Shown one piece after another: positions 28,701 through 44,200 of a DNA stretch of 64,000 nucleotides. Position numbers and translations under genes: made by a program. Numbering within the stretch: position 1 is the first letter of the stretch; every line of letters starts with the position of its first letter. The DNA is taken from positions 63,803,160 to 63,867,159 of the forward strand of contig OX104130.1 in NCBI GenBank assembly GCA_944470555.2, written 5' to 3'. The notes under the pieces are model-generated. The model worked only from the letters and a program-made list of their open reading frames with translations, had not been told where the DNA came from and did no database searches. Origin of the DNA: Heterobilharzia americana. Taxonomy: Eukaryota > Platyhelminthes > Trematoda > Strigeidida > Schistosomatidae.

Positions 28701-31700
28701 GAATTTCAACTTTTACACTTACTGAAAATAAAGCGAATGACGAAATATCGAAAACAAGAAACTTTTCAACATGGGATTGCGTATCTGGAACATATTAACA
28801 TGGTAGTGATACCACAGAAGTAGAAAACTGTGGACGCGATGGCTCAATGGTACTTTAGCCACCAAGAACAGTAACCCTGGTGGGGTCATGTGTACGCACT
28901 GCCAAGAAGTCGGGCACTAGAAGAGAGTGGTTGTCCAGTGTTCCCAAGTTTCCAGTGGTTCTTCAAATGATGGTATTTCATGATAAGTACCAACTTGAAG
29001 TCAATAAATCCCAGCAACTCACTTAATTGATTTGAGAGAGCTTGGAAAATTTCATTGAATTTTCAAACCCATGTTTTGTGATAGTTATATTTCCATACAT
29101 ATTACGCTTCTTGTGCATGCATCGTTGGTATATATATATATAACTAATATCCCATTTTAAAACTGAAGTGGGAGACCAATTATATGTGGATGACTTTTAC
29201 TCCTATCAATGTGCTTAAGTTGGTTTTTAATTGTTCAGCGAAGTCAAAAAGGCGCTTATGAAAGACTGAAAATTAGTAAGTGGGTACTAGGTCTAGCAGT
29301 GTATGCATGAACCACTTTTTGCTAGGGGAATTGAAACCTGCCCTTTCGTCACTTGGTTCCTTGTTCATGATGCAAAGTGTTGAAACTGAACATAGTTTCC
29401 TTGCTATTCATGTTCATAGCTGCGTTAATCCTGCGTTTCTACCGTAGCTTTTGTACGATATTAGTTTGTGACTATTATAAAAGTTAACACATTTATTTAG
29501 AGCTTCTTAAAACCTCCTCTCAATGTAATAGTTGATAACGGACAAGGCTTCATGATTTCAACTGAAAATTTCTGAGTTGAGGGTTTGCTGTAATGATGAC
29601 GTTAATTACTGAACAATAGCCTTGTTATTTCACAGGTTTACTACACTCTTATTCACTACTTTCTTACGCTGGAGAATAAAAGGTTTTATTAACATTATTT
29701 TTACAAGCGTAGCATTTTTTTCCCTTGGGTTCCTAGTGAAATATAGGGCTTCAGTAGCACGCCCCCATTACACTCTATTCCCTGCAGTCTTTTGAACCTC
29801 GCTCCACAACCGCCCACAACCTCTCATTTCTTCCTCACACAATCTCCTCAATGTCACCCTCACCACGAACGCCCAACTCACCGTTTCCCCTTCGGATTCC
29901 ACTCGACGGCCTGACCTGTCACATGATGTCCTCGAATAGTCTTCTCACTGCATGCTCAATCCAATCCATCTCCACTTCCTCCTGCATATTTGTTGAATGA
30001 TAGGTTCTTGGTTAATTCGTTGTCAAACCAGAGTTCCTTGTTACTTATTCTTATTATTCTGGTCATCTGATCTGATCTTCAGTAAGGAGTGAGTGTAGGT
30101 GGCAGTTGTTGATGAATATCTGTAGATTGTTGGAAATGCCTCACGTAACGCGCCAAGTCTCTCAAACATCACACAGAAGCACTGACTTGACGTTGGTGTT
30201 GAAAATTCGGATCATTTTCACGCTTTATGCTGAGTGCAGTAGATCTCTGTCTTGCTTTCCTGATCCTGGCTGGTTTTGACGTCCTAGTCTGTGCCTGTGC
30301 CACCTGTAGTTAAAAGGATACTGCCTAAATAGGTGAAAGAGTCAAGGGTAGCATTAACATACTTAAACGAAGAATTGACACTAAGTGCTCTGTTTTTGTA
30401 ATCTATACAAATAGTCAGCTATACAGGCTTAACTTTATGAAATATCTGCTGACCTGACCTACATAAATGAGTATGCTGCAAAAGAATACAACAGATTATT
30501 GCACTTACAGATTTTTTATCGGTACTCTTATAATTTTTAACTCTTGTGGACTTGATATCTCTCTTGGATTCCCAATTTGTATTGATACACCTTACATATA
30601 ACGTTAGATGTAAATGATGCATAAGTGTTTAGTTTTAACTGCACAGTAAGTTTAATTTTTAAGTTAATTGCTATTTTCTTCTTAAACCCACAGACATACT
30701 ACGAAATCTTTCGTAACATTCAATATGTCAATATACCTACAATGTTACTTGCTGGTACATGCATTACAATTTTAGCCGTTTATAAGGATTGGATTAGTCC
30801 TCATGTTAGGAAGCTTTCAAAAGTTCCAATACCAGTGGATTTAATTGTTGTAAGTATAAATGCTTTAAACTTATGCAAAATACGTATAAACACTGAAAAA
30901 ACTTCATCGTGAATGTCTTAATTTATTAAACATTAATGTAGCTCCATGCAGTATGTATATATTTGCCAACCTATTGGCCAAAATTATTATTAAAGGGCTC
31001 ATGATATCACTAGGTCGCTTGTGTCAAAGCAAATGAAGTGAGAGTGAAAATTGGAACTTATTACTTGAGACCCCAATACATTAGTGAATGAGCTACATCC
31101 CCATTCGTTCAGTAGAAGTCACTGAATAACATCTTTTGTTGGATATATCCAAGTCAGTTTAAAACATGACTGCGAATGTAGTTCCAAAGTTGTTATAAGA
31201 TTTCAAGACGTGAAACTCTGACATTCTCTGTCACACATGACGACACTGTCGTCTACAACTTTACAAATTATACAACTTAGAAAACGTTTTGAGTTAGGAG
31301 AATATCACACGTTTTGGTAATGGGAAGAAGAGAACTAACTTACATCGTTGTAATACTTGTGAAATATATCCACATAAGAGGAAGGATCTAGAAATACTTA
31401 GTTCCAGTGTTATTGTTAGGTCTAGATGTCAAACAATTATTTTTCCATGCATCTTCTGTGTGAATGGTTCAATCAGGGAACCTATTAATTTTTTTAATTG
31501 TTATAGCTTTATTCGAAACAATATGTTCCATATAGTATGGAATTCTCAGCATGTAGCAAATTAACAAATTTACTCCCGAAACAGGATTTTCAAACAAATG
31601 ATTATAATCTCTGAATGATGTTCATAATAATAGCATCAAAGGTTATACTGTAAAACAGCCGGTCGATGTTGGATTAGCATCCTCTGTTTAGTGGTGGTGG

Positions 31701-34700
31701 TTCGTTTACCTAGTGGAAGAATTATACATTCCAAATAGGTATCCAATAAATAGAAATATGATATATTTTTATGCATTCAGAACCCGCTGTCGTCTCATAT
31801 GACATTTTTCATTCATTATTACTTCAAAAAACAACTAGTTTGGAGCATTTTTAAAATCCCCAGGAGTACACTATACGTTTGGAGGATATATCTGAGAGAT
31901 TAAAACGAACTGAAAGGTAGGAATATGATATGATATGTTTGGTGGAAAATTTTGCCACATAGTGATACGTCGTAATAGTCACTTCGGCTCTGTTGTCGTT
32001 TAAGTGCATCTTTCATAACTGATGCTTTTTACCCAGTTTTGAAAGTATAGTGATCACTTAATGAAACAGCGTTGCTTCACTTCATATCAATAGATAGTAA
32101 AATGATTGTAATAAGCTGTAAAGCTGTTACTCAAGGATTTTCAAGTCTAACATACTGATTATTATTATTGGGTTCCTGGTAGAACATAGGGCTTCAGTTG
32201 TACGTCACCATTTCACTCTATTCTCTCTAGTCTTTTGAACCCAGTTCCACGACTACCCACAAGCTGTCATTTCTTCCTCACACAATCTCTTCCATGTTAC
32301 TCCCGGACGCCCAACTAGTTGCTCCCCCTTCGACTTCCACTCGACGGTCTGGCCTGGCCTGGCCTGGAGCGTGTTGTCCCCGAATGGCCTTCTCAGTGTA
32401 TGTCCAATCCAATCCATCTTCGCTTCCCCCTGCATATTTGTTGGGCGATGGGTTCTTGGTTGGCTTGTTGTCAGCCAGCCAGCCAGCAAGCCAGCAAGCC
32501 ATCCATCCATCCAGAGTTCCTTGTTGCTTATTCTTATTATTCTGGCCATCCGATCTGATGTTCAGTATGGAGTGAGCGAGGATAGGCGTCAGCTGTTGAT
32601 GAGTGTGTGTAGTTTGTTGAAAATGCTTTTCACGACGCGTCAAGTTTCTGAACCATATAGAGGCATTGACTTACTTGGTATTAGTGTTGGAAATCCGTAT
32701 CTTGTTCACGCTTTATGCTGAGTGTAGTGCAGTTCAGTAGATTTCCACAGTAATGGAGATCTACTGATAAGTTGATAGACTGATAACTAGATTAAATGTA
32801 ATTTATTTCTAATCTATAAATGTTCTTCTGAACTAAATTTGTATCTTGTTGATTATCGAATGAATATTTATTGGATGAGTTTAGAATTGCCTTCCAAGTA
32901 GACAATCCATGGAGTCATATAACAGTTTTTCAACGAACTGCGAAGTTGTGTTGTCTTGGCAACAGTTTACCTGCATACTATATAATGTACACTCTGATTT
33001 TTCATACGTCAGATTATACTTTGGTTCTACAATATGTTTTGAGTAGCTTAATAATATCTTAGTACGGTAAAGTAAACATCTATTTGTTTTTCGCGTACCT
33101 TTTTTTCTATGCCTACGCATACGAAATTTGAACAAAACACTTTCATGTTTCAGAAACTGACATTTTACCCATAATGTACCAGTCAATTAAAAATGCAGAT
33201 TATACAACACTTTATATCAAGTAAAGTTTGATTCGTTATACCGATAATTTTCTCTATTCATGCTGGGTAGCGACTGAAAGTGAGGCAAAAATTTCATTCG
33301 TGGGAGAGCTCAAATCACTAGTTTCCCGTGTAGTGGTTCAGCGTCCTGTCAGCAACCTTTTGACTGACTATCCATGAGATTCTCCTTCTTAAATTGCTTC
33401 ATTTCTTTATAAAGATATAGACATCTTTCAGCTATCACGACTATCTTTAAAGTGCAGCAAGTAGCTCTTTATACTTTATAATACTTACTGCCTGATTAAG
33501 TGTCCTAAGCTCTTCTATGATCAAGCTGAATTTGTTAGAAAGAGGAAAGAAATGTTTTCACTATCTGGTTATTTTAATCATTAGTTTGGTACGACAAAGT
33601 TTTCAAACATGAATCATAACCGATAGACTAAAACACATCTGAATGTTGAAAGATTTTAAAATTATTTCAATTCTATAAATTTTGTAGCTTTGCTTTCAAA
33701 CACTTCTGCATTTTCCATATGTTCAATGTAATAGGTCATCCTTTCGACGATTGTATCATATTATCTTGATTTGAATGGCAAATACAACGTGAGCATCGTG
33801 GGTAAAGTTTCTAAGGGGTAAGAAATGATTTGTTATTTAATAGAATGATGGTTGAAATGAACTGCGATATATATATATATGTATGGATTTTTAAGGTAGT
33901 ATTCATCATGGATGACGTCATATAGAGAATGATTGGTAAAATAGCAGCACCGAACAGCTGTTTCGTCCTGTTGTGAGACTCCTCAACAGTGTGGACCCAC
34001 AACCGTACGAGGGATCAAACCTAGAATCTTCAGGTTTCACGGTGAACGCGTGAACCGTACAGTCACTGCGTCGAAATTCATTGGTGAACAGTTTCTTTCT
34101 TCTGTCACTTCTTTTTTTAATGCGATTACCCACCAAGTTCTTCGGTAGTTGGTGTCCGCTTCACCTGTAGATCCTCGGTTCGATCTCTTGAAGGGTTGTG
34201 AGTGCGTACTATTAAGCAGTTCCATGCTACGACGAAACAACCGTCCACTGCTCCCAGTTTTTCAATGGTACTCCAAGTGACTCTGCCCGTGATCAATACC
34301 ACCTTAAAAATAAAGTCCCCGCAAACTTTTAAGATATGTATATACATAGTTTTTGATTTCTTTGATTCAGTGTGAACTGTTTAAATTACGTGAAGTAGAT
34401 GAATTACAAACATGAAGATAAACATTGCGCAATGATCTAGAGCTTTACTGACATTCATTGAGGTTATTTTCCTAACTTAACATAATTTGGTTGAATCGTA
34501 CTACGTAAGGTAACACTCAAATGTCTTACTGAATTTGTAAACTTACACAGAAAAGTTTGTGTTAGGATTTCAGGATGAGTTACTCTGGCTAAAGTAAGCA
34601 GAGTTTCACTGCACAAAGTACTAAAGATTTGTGAACTCAAATTCTTTTTAATCTCATATCATCAAATAAACTGCCTTATTTAACAAGAGATATGTAAAGC

Positions 34701-37700
34701 TGATAAATTTCAGTTAAATATCAATAGATTGTATCTTACTGTTTTAAAAAGCGAATTTGCTATAGATATCTCATTTTGTCAGTAGGTTCGCTTGACTGAT
34801 GTAGCAAACAGGGATAGTATGAACGACGTTTCGTAAGCATATTTTCAATCAAATACATATTACTTGCATATTACATTATTATAGTATGTTCTTGTTTGGC
34901 ATATCAAATAGGTAAACTTAGCATGACTTGCATCCCAGTGAATTATAACCGTTCTCCTTGCCTTGTAAAAAATACTTTTAATTGGTTCTTAAACAGCGTA
35001 AAATGTCTTAAAGTAATGTCGAAGACCTAAAGAAGAAACACGTACCTAAATATCTTAAGACTAGACTAATTCAGTTACCTCTTCTGGCAAGCATATGTTT
35101 TCCTGAATTAGGCAAATATAAAAAGGGACAGAGCATAATTACGGTATTGTATAATAGTGTCCAAACTATGGTTGTCACTTTTTGTAACTAGTCAGTAGTC
35201 TGATCATTAAACTTGATGTCAAAGTATTTATTATTATTATTATTCGTCCCTTGGCTTCCTACGGGAACATATGGCTTCAGTAGCACGCCCCCATTACACT
35301 CTATTCTCCGCAATCTTTTGAACCTCGCTCCACCACCACCCACAAACTCTCATTTCTTCCTCACACAATCTCCTCAATGTCACCCTCACCACGGACGCCC
35401 AACTCACCGTTTCCCCTTCGGATTCCACTCGACGGCCTGACCTGTCACGTGATGTCCTCGAATGGTCTTCTCATTGCATGCTCAATGCAATTCATCTCCA
35501 CTTCCTCCTGCATATTTGTTGAATGATAGGTTCTTGGTTAATTCGTTGTCAAACCAGAGTTCCTTGTTACTTATTCTTATTATTCTGGTCATCTGATCTG
35601 ATCTTCAATAAGGAGTGAGTGTAGGTGGCAGTTGTTGATGAATATCTGTAGATTGTTGGAAATCCCTTTCACAGTGCACCAAGTCTCTGAGCTAAAGTAC
35701 ATCCAAATATATTTCAAGGGTAAAATTCACTTGAAAAACTATATAATGCTATTTCCGCAATAGAACATGCATAAAAACTGAGTAGGTTGTGTGAAAGATC
35801 ATCAAACATCTCAGAAAATGTTGTCAAAAAAATTTCACACTTCTTGATTAATGTAACACGTTGGTAGTTTGAGATAACTAACATCCTAAGTTCTGAAGAC
35901 TTCAGTCACAGTAACCTTCGTTACTATCTATTTTCCTGTCTGTATGGACTTCTACTAAAAAAAAGGTTTATCATTTGATCAAAATATTTTTCGCAAAAAG
36001 GATGAGTTGCAGTTTTCTCAAGAATACCTTCCTGAAAACACACAGATGATCCGAACATAGTGAGCATAATTAACAGTTACAAACATGTATCTTTTAGTAA
36101 ATCGTATTCGTATAATTCATTTATAAGCAACAATGTAGCCAGACATAGACACGAGAAATAATATAAAACTAACATCAAACATTTAACCCTACAATGCCTT
36201 GGATACATCTTTTAATTCACGTATTTAGCATAAAAAGTCCCAAACCATACCACACCACAAAATCTTACTGAAGTACTTATTCAGGTCACAAGGAGACGTT
36301 CCTCAGTATGGATGTCATAAATATAAATATCATTTGTCTATTGAATATTTGGTTGTATAAAATAGACTTTCAGTGACAATCTAGTATCTGAAGAGGAATA
36401 ACATTGTGAATTACATGATACAGCTATTGGTCAACTTATATCTTAGCCTAGGCTTTTAATTTCGTTCAATATTCACTGCGTGTGTCTTAGAGGTAAACAG
36501 CAAGCATACGTGGCGATCCAGGTGACTTTACACAACTTATAATGTGAAAACTATATAATACCTCAAATAAATATACCAGATGTATATATGTCGTTGAATA
36601 TAATTGTAATGAAGGGTTGAGGATTTGTCACACTAAGGATGCATTAAATTGATGCCCTTTTCACGCACGTATAGCACTATGATAGTTTAACAAGTCATTT
36701 AGAAGACTTTAGTTGTGTTTAGTCTCCCAACGAAAAACATTCACAGAAAGGATAAACTCTAGAAAGATTAGTTATCAGTGGAAAACTAAATCCTTAACTC
36801 ATCCACAAAACTACGATATTCAGTTACTCCTGATGATTTCGAATAAATCTCTTACTTTCATAACGCGAATAGCTGAATTTTACTTTTAACATAGTTTATG
36901 GAAGTCACTCTCCTTCAGAATTCCAATTTTAGAAGAGTCTAGTGAACAGTGGAGCAAATGCCAATGAAAAACAGGAGTTTTAAAATTGTCTGCATCTGTC
37001 TGTAGACTTCCTAAGTCAAATCACAAGAATCTAAATACTACTTAGTCATTCAACTAACTTTCTAGCGAATCGATCACTTTTGTATCCAGCTGCAATTTGT
37101 TCAGGAAGCCTAAATGTTCAAACCAACAGAAATCATCAGATTGAACTTGATTGGTTTGCGTCTCATAAAGTTGTGCTGAAACTGTGTGACCTATGCTGAC
37201 ATTTTTAAAAGCTAGGTAGTCTTATATGGTTGACTATTATTCCATCAAGGTGTCCATTTGAAGCCTTTTCTTTAGTCCTGAAATATGTAAATGATAATCT
37301 GTTTGTCAACCTAGACTTATGATATTTGTCATAAAACCGATTGAAAATTTTGACGTCGTTTAGAAATAAAATATTCAGATAGGTTGATCAAATAACGAAG
37401 AGTGAAATAATTTCCTGGAAGGTTTTTCAAGAAATGGGATCCCTAAGTTTAGGTCACCCCCTTCAAAGTACCTTGTTATTCTCTTCAAATGATTTCATGG
37501 CAGATATCAACATGTGTTCAGCTCCTTTGTAACAAACAGTTACCTCCAAGAAGTACAAATTTTCACGAAAATAAATTTTCTTAAATGTAATTTCATGCTT
37601 GCTTAAAGCATTCACTGTATTCTAGCCAAGACGAACACGATTAATAAAACTGATCATTAATAAACCACAATTTGCACTGTTCGCAAACAAAACACAAAAT

Positions 37701-38233
37701 ATTTGACCTGATTCCGAATGCTTCACTGAAGTCTACCTCCAAAGATCTTGTAGATTATTTTGGTATATATTTGAAACCATCAAATTCCACCTTTTTTGGA
37801 AATTTTTAAAGGCAACCTAAACTTTTTTATGAAAAGGTTATCTTCACTACCTTCCAAAATAAAAGATTATTAATAACATCAGTTAACAATACCTTTCGAC
37901 TTACCATTTATAAAATCTGTTACCATTTTTCTTGGTAAGTGTTTGTTTTATTCAAATGAAAAGTATCGATCGATTCTAATTTTAGTGTTGAACATCCAGA
38001 AGTGCCAAATATTTCAATAATGAGTGAATATATCGGTGACAGTTTTATAACTGCTGTTATTGGTATTTCAGTTAGCATATCTCTTGCACGAATATTTGCT
38101 GCACGTTTCAACTATACAATTGACACAAATAAGGTGAATGAAAGTAAATTTTGAAAAAATATTTGAATTCTTATTTAAATAATTAATTATTTATGTATTT
38201 GTATAATTTTTTATCTCAGTTATTTATATGAAG

Positions 38234-38272
<39 letters not shown>

Positions 38273-41200
38273 AATTGATCATTGAAGTTTAGGCAAAAAC
38301 CAGTACTTTAGGGGGCTTTGGACGATCTGGACCTCAAAAATATGGTTTTTAAATATTTTTTGCATTTACCTATAAAACAAACTGAAAAGTCTCATACAGA
38401 CAGGGAGATATATATTATTAAAAGACTCGATATTAAATATAAAGTTTTCCAGTGAAAATATTCCGTTTGCAAGTGAGGTTTTGTGTAAATTATAACTAAT
38501 GAAGCTAAAAACAACCGAATAAATACAAGAATAATTATGAGTACCCTGGCTGTTTGAATATGCTTTCAGAAAAAGACATTCTGTATTATATAACCAGTGA
38601 AAACTGATCTGCTTTAGGTTACCTTCAGTAAGATTTGCGGATAATTTGTAATCTTTTTAATTAAAACTCTAAAAGTAGTCTGATAGCCAGTCTGGTTAAA
38701 CTTTTTTAATCTTCTGGAGATAATTGTTGAAATAATACAGAAACTTGTTCAAGAATTGTTAACTCTTGATAAACACCTTTAGAAAATGAAGATAAAAGAA
38801 GCAAACAAGTTCTGATTTAGTAGGAATAATTTGTTTTAACATTTCTCACTTTAGGCTGAAAACCAGAAAGTAGGGGGAGATATCCTTCTTAAAGAATTTA
38901 TCACAGTATATGCTTGCATAAATATATGTGTTTATATACATATTATTGAATAAATGCAATCTGAGATGAGAGTCTTGGTAATGCATGATGTACATATCAA
39001 TAATATTCTTATTATTATTATTATTCGTCCCTTGGCTTCCTACGGGAACATATGGCTTCAGTAGCACGCCCCCATTACACTCTATTCTCCGCAATCTTTT
39101 GAACCTCGCTCCACCACCACCCACAAACTCTCATTTCTTCCTCACACAATCTCCTCAATGTCACCCTCACCACGAACGCCCAACTCACCGTTTCCCCTTC
39201 GGATTCCACTCGACGGCCTGACCTGTCATGTGATGTCCCCGAATGGTCTTCTCATTGCATGCTCAATGCAATTCATCTCCACTTCCTCCTGCATATTTGT
39301 TGAATGATAGGTTCTTGGTTAATTCGTTGTCAAACCAGAGTTCCTTGTTACTTATTCTTATTATTCTGGTCATCTGATCTGATCTTCAGTAAGGAGTGAG
39401 TGTAGGTGGCAGTTGTTGATGAATATCTGTAGATTGTTGGAAATGCCTCACGTAACGCGCCAAGTCTCTCGACCATCACACAGAAGCACTGACTTGACGT
39501 TGGTGTTGAAAATTCGGATCTTGTTCACGCTTTATGCTGAGTGCAGTAGATCTCCATACTGGTTTCAGGTTAATGAAAACCTGTCTTGCTTTTCCGATGC
39601 TGGCTGGTTTTGACGTCCTAGTCTGTGCCTGTATCACCTGTAGTTGAAAGGATACTGCCTAGATAGGTGGAAGAGGCTACTTCCCTTAAGTTTCCCCCGT
39701 TGATAGTGATTGGAGCTTGTTGTTGTTGGTAGTGTTGGTTGTGTGTCTTTATCACCTCTGTCTTCTCTACGTTCACTTGAATGGTGTCCCATCTTCGTTT
39801 CCTCTTCTGTCAGATTGTTAGTTTTTGCCTGTAGATCTTCGAGTTTGTCTGAGTTTGTGTGGTAACGAAAGTCGACAGACCAAGCAATAATAAATTATGG
39901 ACACCGGTTTCAGAGTTGAATTTACTAAAGAACGTTAAATGCGACAACAACTTGTTTTCGAACAGAAGAAGATGGCTAAGTCTGGTCACCAACTAAAGCA
40001 TAGAAAATTTAGTAAATAGGAACTAATAATGTGAAAGATGCAATCCTGTTACCTATTTTAATGATAATTTTTGCTATCAAAGAGACTGAATGTTTACTAC
40101 AAACGTTTATGGGTTCAGCTGATTCAATCTGATTTTGATGTCACTTTATTACATGCTCCGTAGCCGTGTGTTGCATTGGTTTGTGATTCCTCTCCATGGA
40201 TGTTTCACTATACGAATATTATATTGGTAGATACATTGAGATGAGATATTGTTGTTCGCAGGCTTTAAAGGTTTAGAAGATTATACAGGTTTGATAGTTT
40301 ATACTAACTTCACCCAAGAAGTAATGTATCTCTACCTAAGAACGTCTATGATTAGATTGTTCAAAAGCTTTTGTGTAAATACATTACACGATCTGAACAG
40401 ATAACGTCTTCTTATTGTTTTGTTCAATTGACTGTTTAAAACTAAAGATTTTAATAACGAATTAGAACAAATGGGTTGTGTTAGATTTGGATACATTCAT
40501 AGGATCAGTATGGGTTGCAAAGGGGTGAAAAGCGGTAGAATTGTGGAACATAAAGCATTATATATCAATGAGATAAATTTACTGGAATTAAACGAATGTC
40601 GGTTTCAATTCAAAGTTGACCTTAGTGTTGAAATCAGGTGAAATAACTCCGAAAACTATTCGAAGCGAAGATAGATAAATGCAAATGTTATTCTAAACAT
40701 TAGGGACTTGGAGACTGTAATAGCTATGTAAAGTGTAAGAAAAGTAGTCGTAAGTAGTTATTTTATGCGTGAAGGTCAGGGTTTTGTTTTAACTAGTGAA
40801 AGCCCCCACTTTTCTGAGAAGTTGATAAGTTAAGAAGCTTGGTTGAATTTTTCTCAATCTTAAAATCTTGTTACGAATGAAAACCGTTTAAATTTCATTA
40901 TTATTAAAGCTTTCTCATAGATTACAGTTTTTGATTTACTATGCCTTGTTAGTTGGTTGGAAGAAATCAGAAGGAAGCTCTGGATCTTCATTTCATGCTC
41001 ATCAGTACTCGTCAGTAGGGGGTATCTATAGCCTCAAGGAAATTGATATTCCTTTGTGGGATTCGAAACAACGTCACCCAGTGTTGAGGTTAAGGAAGTT
41101 AACAGTGACCTATTCTGGCAGCGACTGACCTCCCATTGGCCAGTATAACGCACACTGACTGATCACTGGGGAACAATCAATCTCATGTCATCTAGTCTTG

Positions 41201-44200
41201 AGAGTCAACCGATAGAATTCATGCATGTGTACAAGTATACACATCCATAATATATTAATTGAAAGGCAGGACCTTCATTGAAAGTTTCTCCCATGACTGC
41301 ACGTTGTACATATTCTTACTTTGTCTGCGAAGACAATAAAAATGATATAAAGTTAATTCAATCTTGGAGTCTGGCAGCACTTACAGAAAAGCTTTGCTGG
41401 TGCTATGAACCCTATCGTACTACTTCAAGTATGTCAGTGTAGTGTGAACTTAACATATCAAAAGTGCAACACTAAACGAATTTTCCGTATGAACTATATG
41501 AAATCACTATCCAACTCTTCACGTTACTAAATGATAGCAGGGAAACCACCTTGGTAGCTGCATCATCTCAGTGGCTGATATTTTAACAGAATAAATAAAG
41601 CAGGTTCCTTATTTTAGTAGAATTCTCTGAATGACTTTACTCTAATTACTCAGAATACTTAATGACTGAATTTGAGAAATGAGTAAAAGTTATTATGATT
41701 ACTTCCTACACAAAAATGTGTTGTACATTTCGTTCCTTGAATAATTTTGAACAAAAAGTGTCAACAAAATTAGTGTTTAAAACAATGTCTCACCTTATTT
41801 CATAGCTGGTCATCAGCTTTATGTAGCCCGGAACTGACAATGAAATGTAAGGACGGAGTTCAGTCAACTTTCCAGATTAGACAACACGTAATTGATCGCC
41901 CTCATGTGACCAATTAGCTATGTGGAGTGTTAAATTGATATTACCCTTGACGTGTGCTGAAAAAGAAACTACGCTTTGAAATTCAGTGATAACAGTGAGA
42001 CAGTAAGCAGAATAGATATGAAAAGGTAAACATTAGAAATTTCGATCAAAATCAACGTCAATTTATACTTGATCAAACTGGCAATTTTACAAATGAAAGG
42101 AGAAAGAGGTCAAAAAAATATTCTTATCAAAGAAAACAGTTACTCAACAGATTAAGAACTGAATAAAGACATTATTCATCAAAAACCTCAAAACAATAGT
42201 GACCAAAGATCAGTCAACAGAGAGGAAGCACTGATTCAACCAAAAGTTTTAAATATTAACCACAGTAGACACGAATAGGTCCCAATCTAAGTGTGTATCA
42301 GCATCAAGTTAAGAATAGCCGGTTCACAGGGTTTCATTGAAGTGTAGCAAACTTGGTCGTCTTTCATTTCTTTTATTCTAAGGGACTGAGATAATTCTAC
42401 CTATTGTCCGGTTTTCTTTGCGTGTCTCACAAATTAATCTCATAGTTGTGGAGCTATCTTGATATGATGACTATGGGCGACAAACTATGTCCAAAAATTA
42501 ATCCAGTAAATAATACTGTTTCACTGTGTGATATATCTAATGAGTCAACTAATATAAAATTACGTTGAATTCAAAGATTGATATGTTTACTTCTGTTATA
42601 AGCGCCTACCAAAGTCTGTTTTAATACGTTCAAGTACGTTCGTGTGAGGTTGTAAATATCTTTATACACTTTGTCTATAATGGACGTAAAACGAACTGTA
42701 AAAACCTGTTGATAATATTTACTCCGTTATGTTTTAGAATACTTCATAACTTTCGAAATTCTGGTTTAGCTATGTAATCGCTAATGCTCTACTGATAGGT
42801 AGGAAAACTTCTGTCTAAAAATAAGGAATACTGATTGGCATATTTTATAACCGATCACAAATATTATTGCAAGCCTTTCTGTAAAGAAATACAAGATACT
42901 ATTATTTGCTGATATCGGTAATATCTCGTTGTTAATTGAATCGAAATGGTTGACCTCTGTTAATACGCGACTTCCTATGTGAATACCCCAATACTCCTTC
43001 AATATTCATTGCAATAACTGACCTGGCGTTGGCTAGCTGGCATGCTTCATTCAGTTCAGGACTGGTCAACTGGATGTACCGGTACCCCAGCTATTGAAAA
43101 CATTCGCACTGACACTGAAAACCACCATTTATCACTTCAAACACCTGAACATTATTAATTGGGCTAGTGAAGCATAAAAGCCAAATCTTGTGCAACAAGC
43201 ATTAGTTACTATTATTGTTTGTTGATACTTTTTATTCCTCGTCATAATACTGGACATAATTGGTCGACCTCTGTTGGCATATGAGATCCTATGCGAATGC
43301 CTCGATATTATCTGAATGGTTACTGATAGAATTTACTTCCTGAATTCCACTGAAAACCACCACCAAGAAAGAATAAGTAGGATCATTTAGAAAACTTCGG
43401 TTTTATCAATTCAAGCAGTAACTTCAGAAGTATATATCGTAACTAAACCACTTTTTGACGGAGGAAAATAATTCGCGAAACTGTATACCTGTGGTATTTT
43501 GCAAGGTGGAAAAAAACACTCTATACAGAATGGCACTCAGTAAAACTCTGTATTAGTTTCTTTTTACTAGAAAAGAGTTAAGAAGTTTCTGATTTTGGTC
43601 TCATAGAGTTACAGTGAAACACTTAATGGGATATCTATATATGACCAATGGTCTCTGCTGGAGGGATGACAAATAAGGTTTTATTCTGGTAATAAACATT
43701 TTGACAAATGAACTTTTCGACGGATTTACATCTAACAGTTTCTTATTTGCGCAATTTTATTATTTTTAACCTACCACTACTGGTACCGATCACATTTTGT
43801 TGTAAATACACTCTTGACTAAATTCTAGTTAGGCATAATAGACATTTTGAACGAGGACACACACAGAAATCTCATGTCCCTCCGTTGAATAGCCGATGGA
43901 TCACACCAATCATTCGAGGATAAAAGATGCTATCTGGATGACTTAATCTCAGAAGATGGGATGTGGTTTGAAGTTGTGATATCTTAGCTGATCGTCAGGT
44001 ACTTAAACTAATAAAACATAGCCACACAAACACCGGGATGTAACTCAATATTCCATTGTTTATTTGATATATCACATAGAAGAACAGTAGTGCTTGCTAG
44101 ATGTTGTTTCAGAAAAAAACTTCATTGTTCATATTCTTATCAGAGGTAACTGTACATCTTTCATATCCTGTTTTTATAGTTCTTGTCTTTCTCCTTCCTT

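Noticed and set aside
36424..36492. Candidate for the missing exon between exons 6 and 7 (hydrophobic [11 protein letters not shown] between AG and GTAAAC)
   Set aside because: It contains an in-frame stop and its length gives the wrong exit phase for exon 7.
37883..37934. Candidate exon between AG and GTAAGT just upstream of exon 7
   Set aside because: The frame compatible with exon 7 gives a sequence unlike SLC26 proteins, and the intron left would be only 51 nt. It cannot be excluded without transcripts.
40931..41128. A 65-codon + strand frame
   Set aside because: No family resemblance; the surrounding GC-richer patch looks like repeat sequence, but I could not name it.
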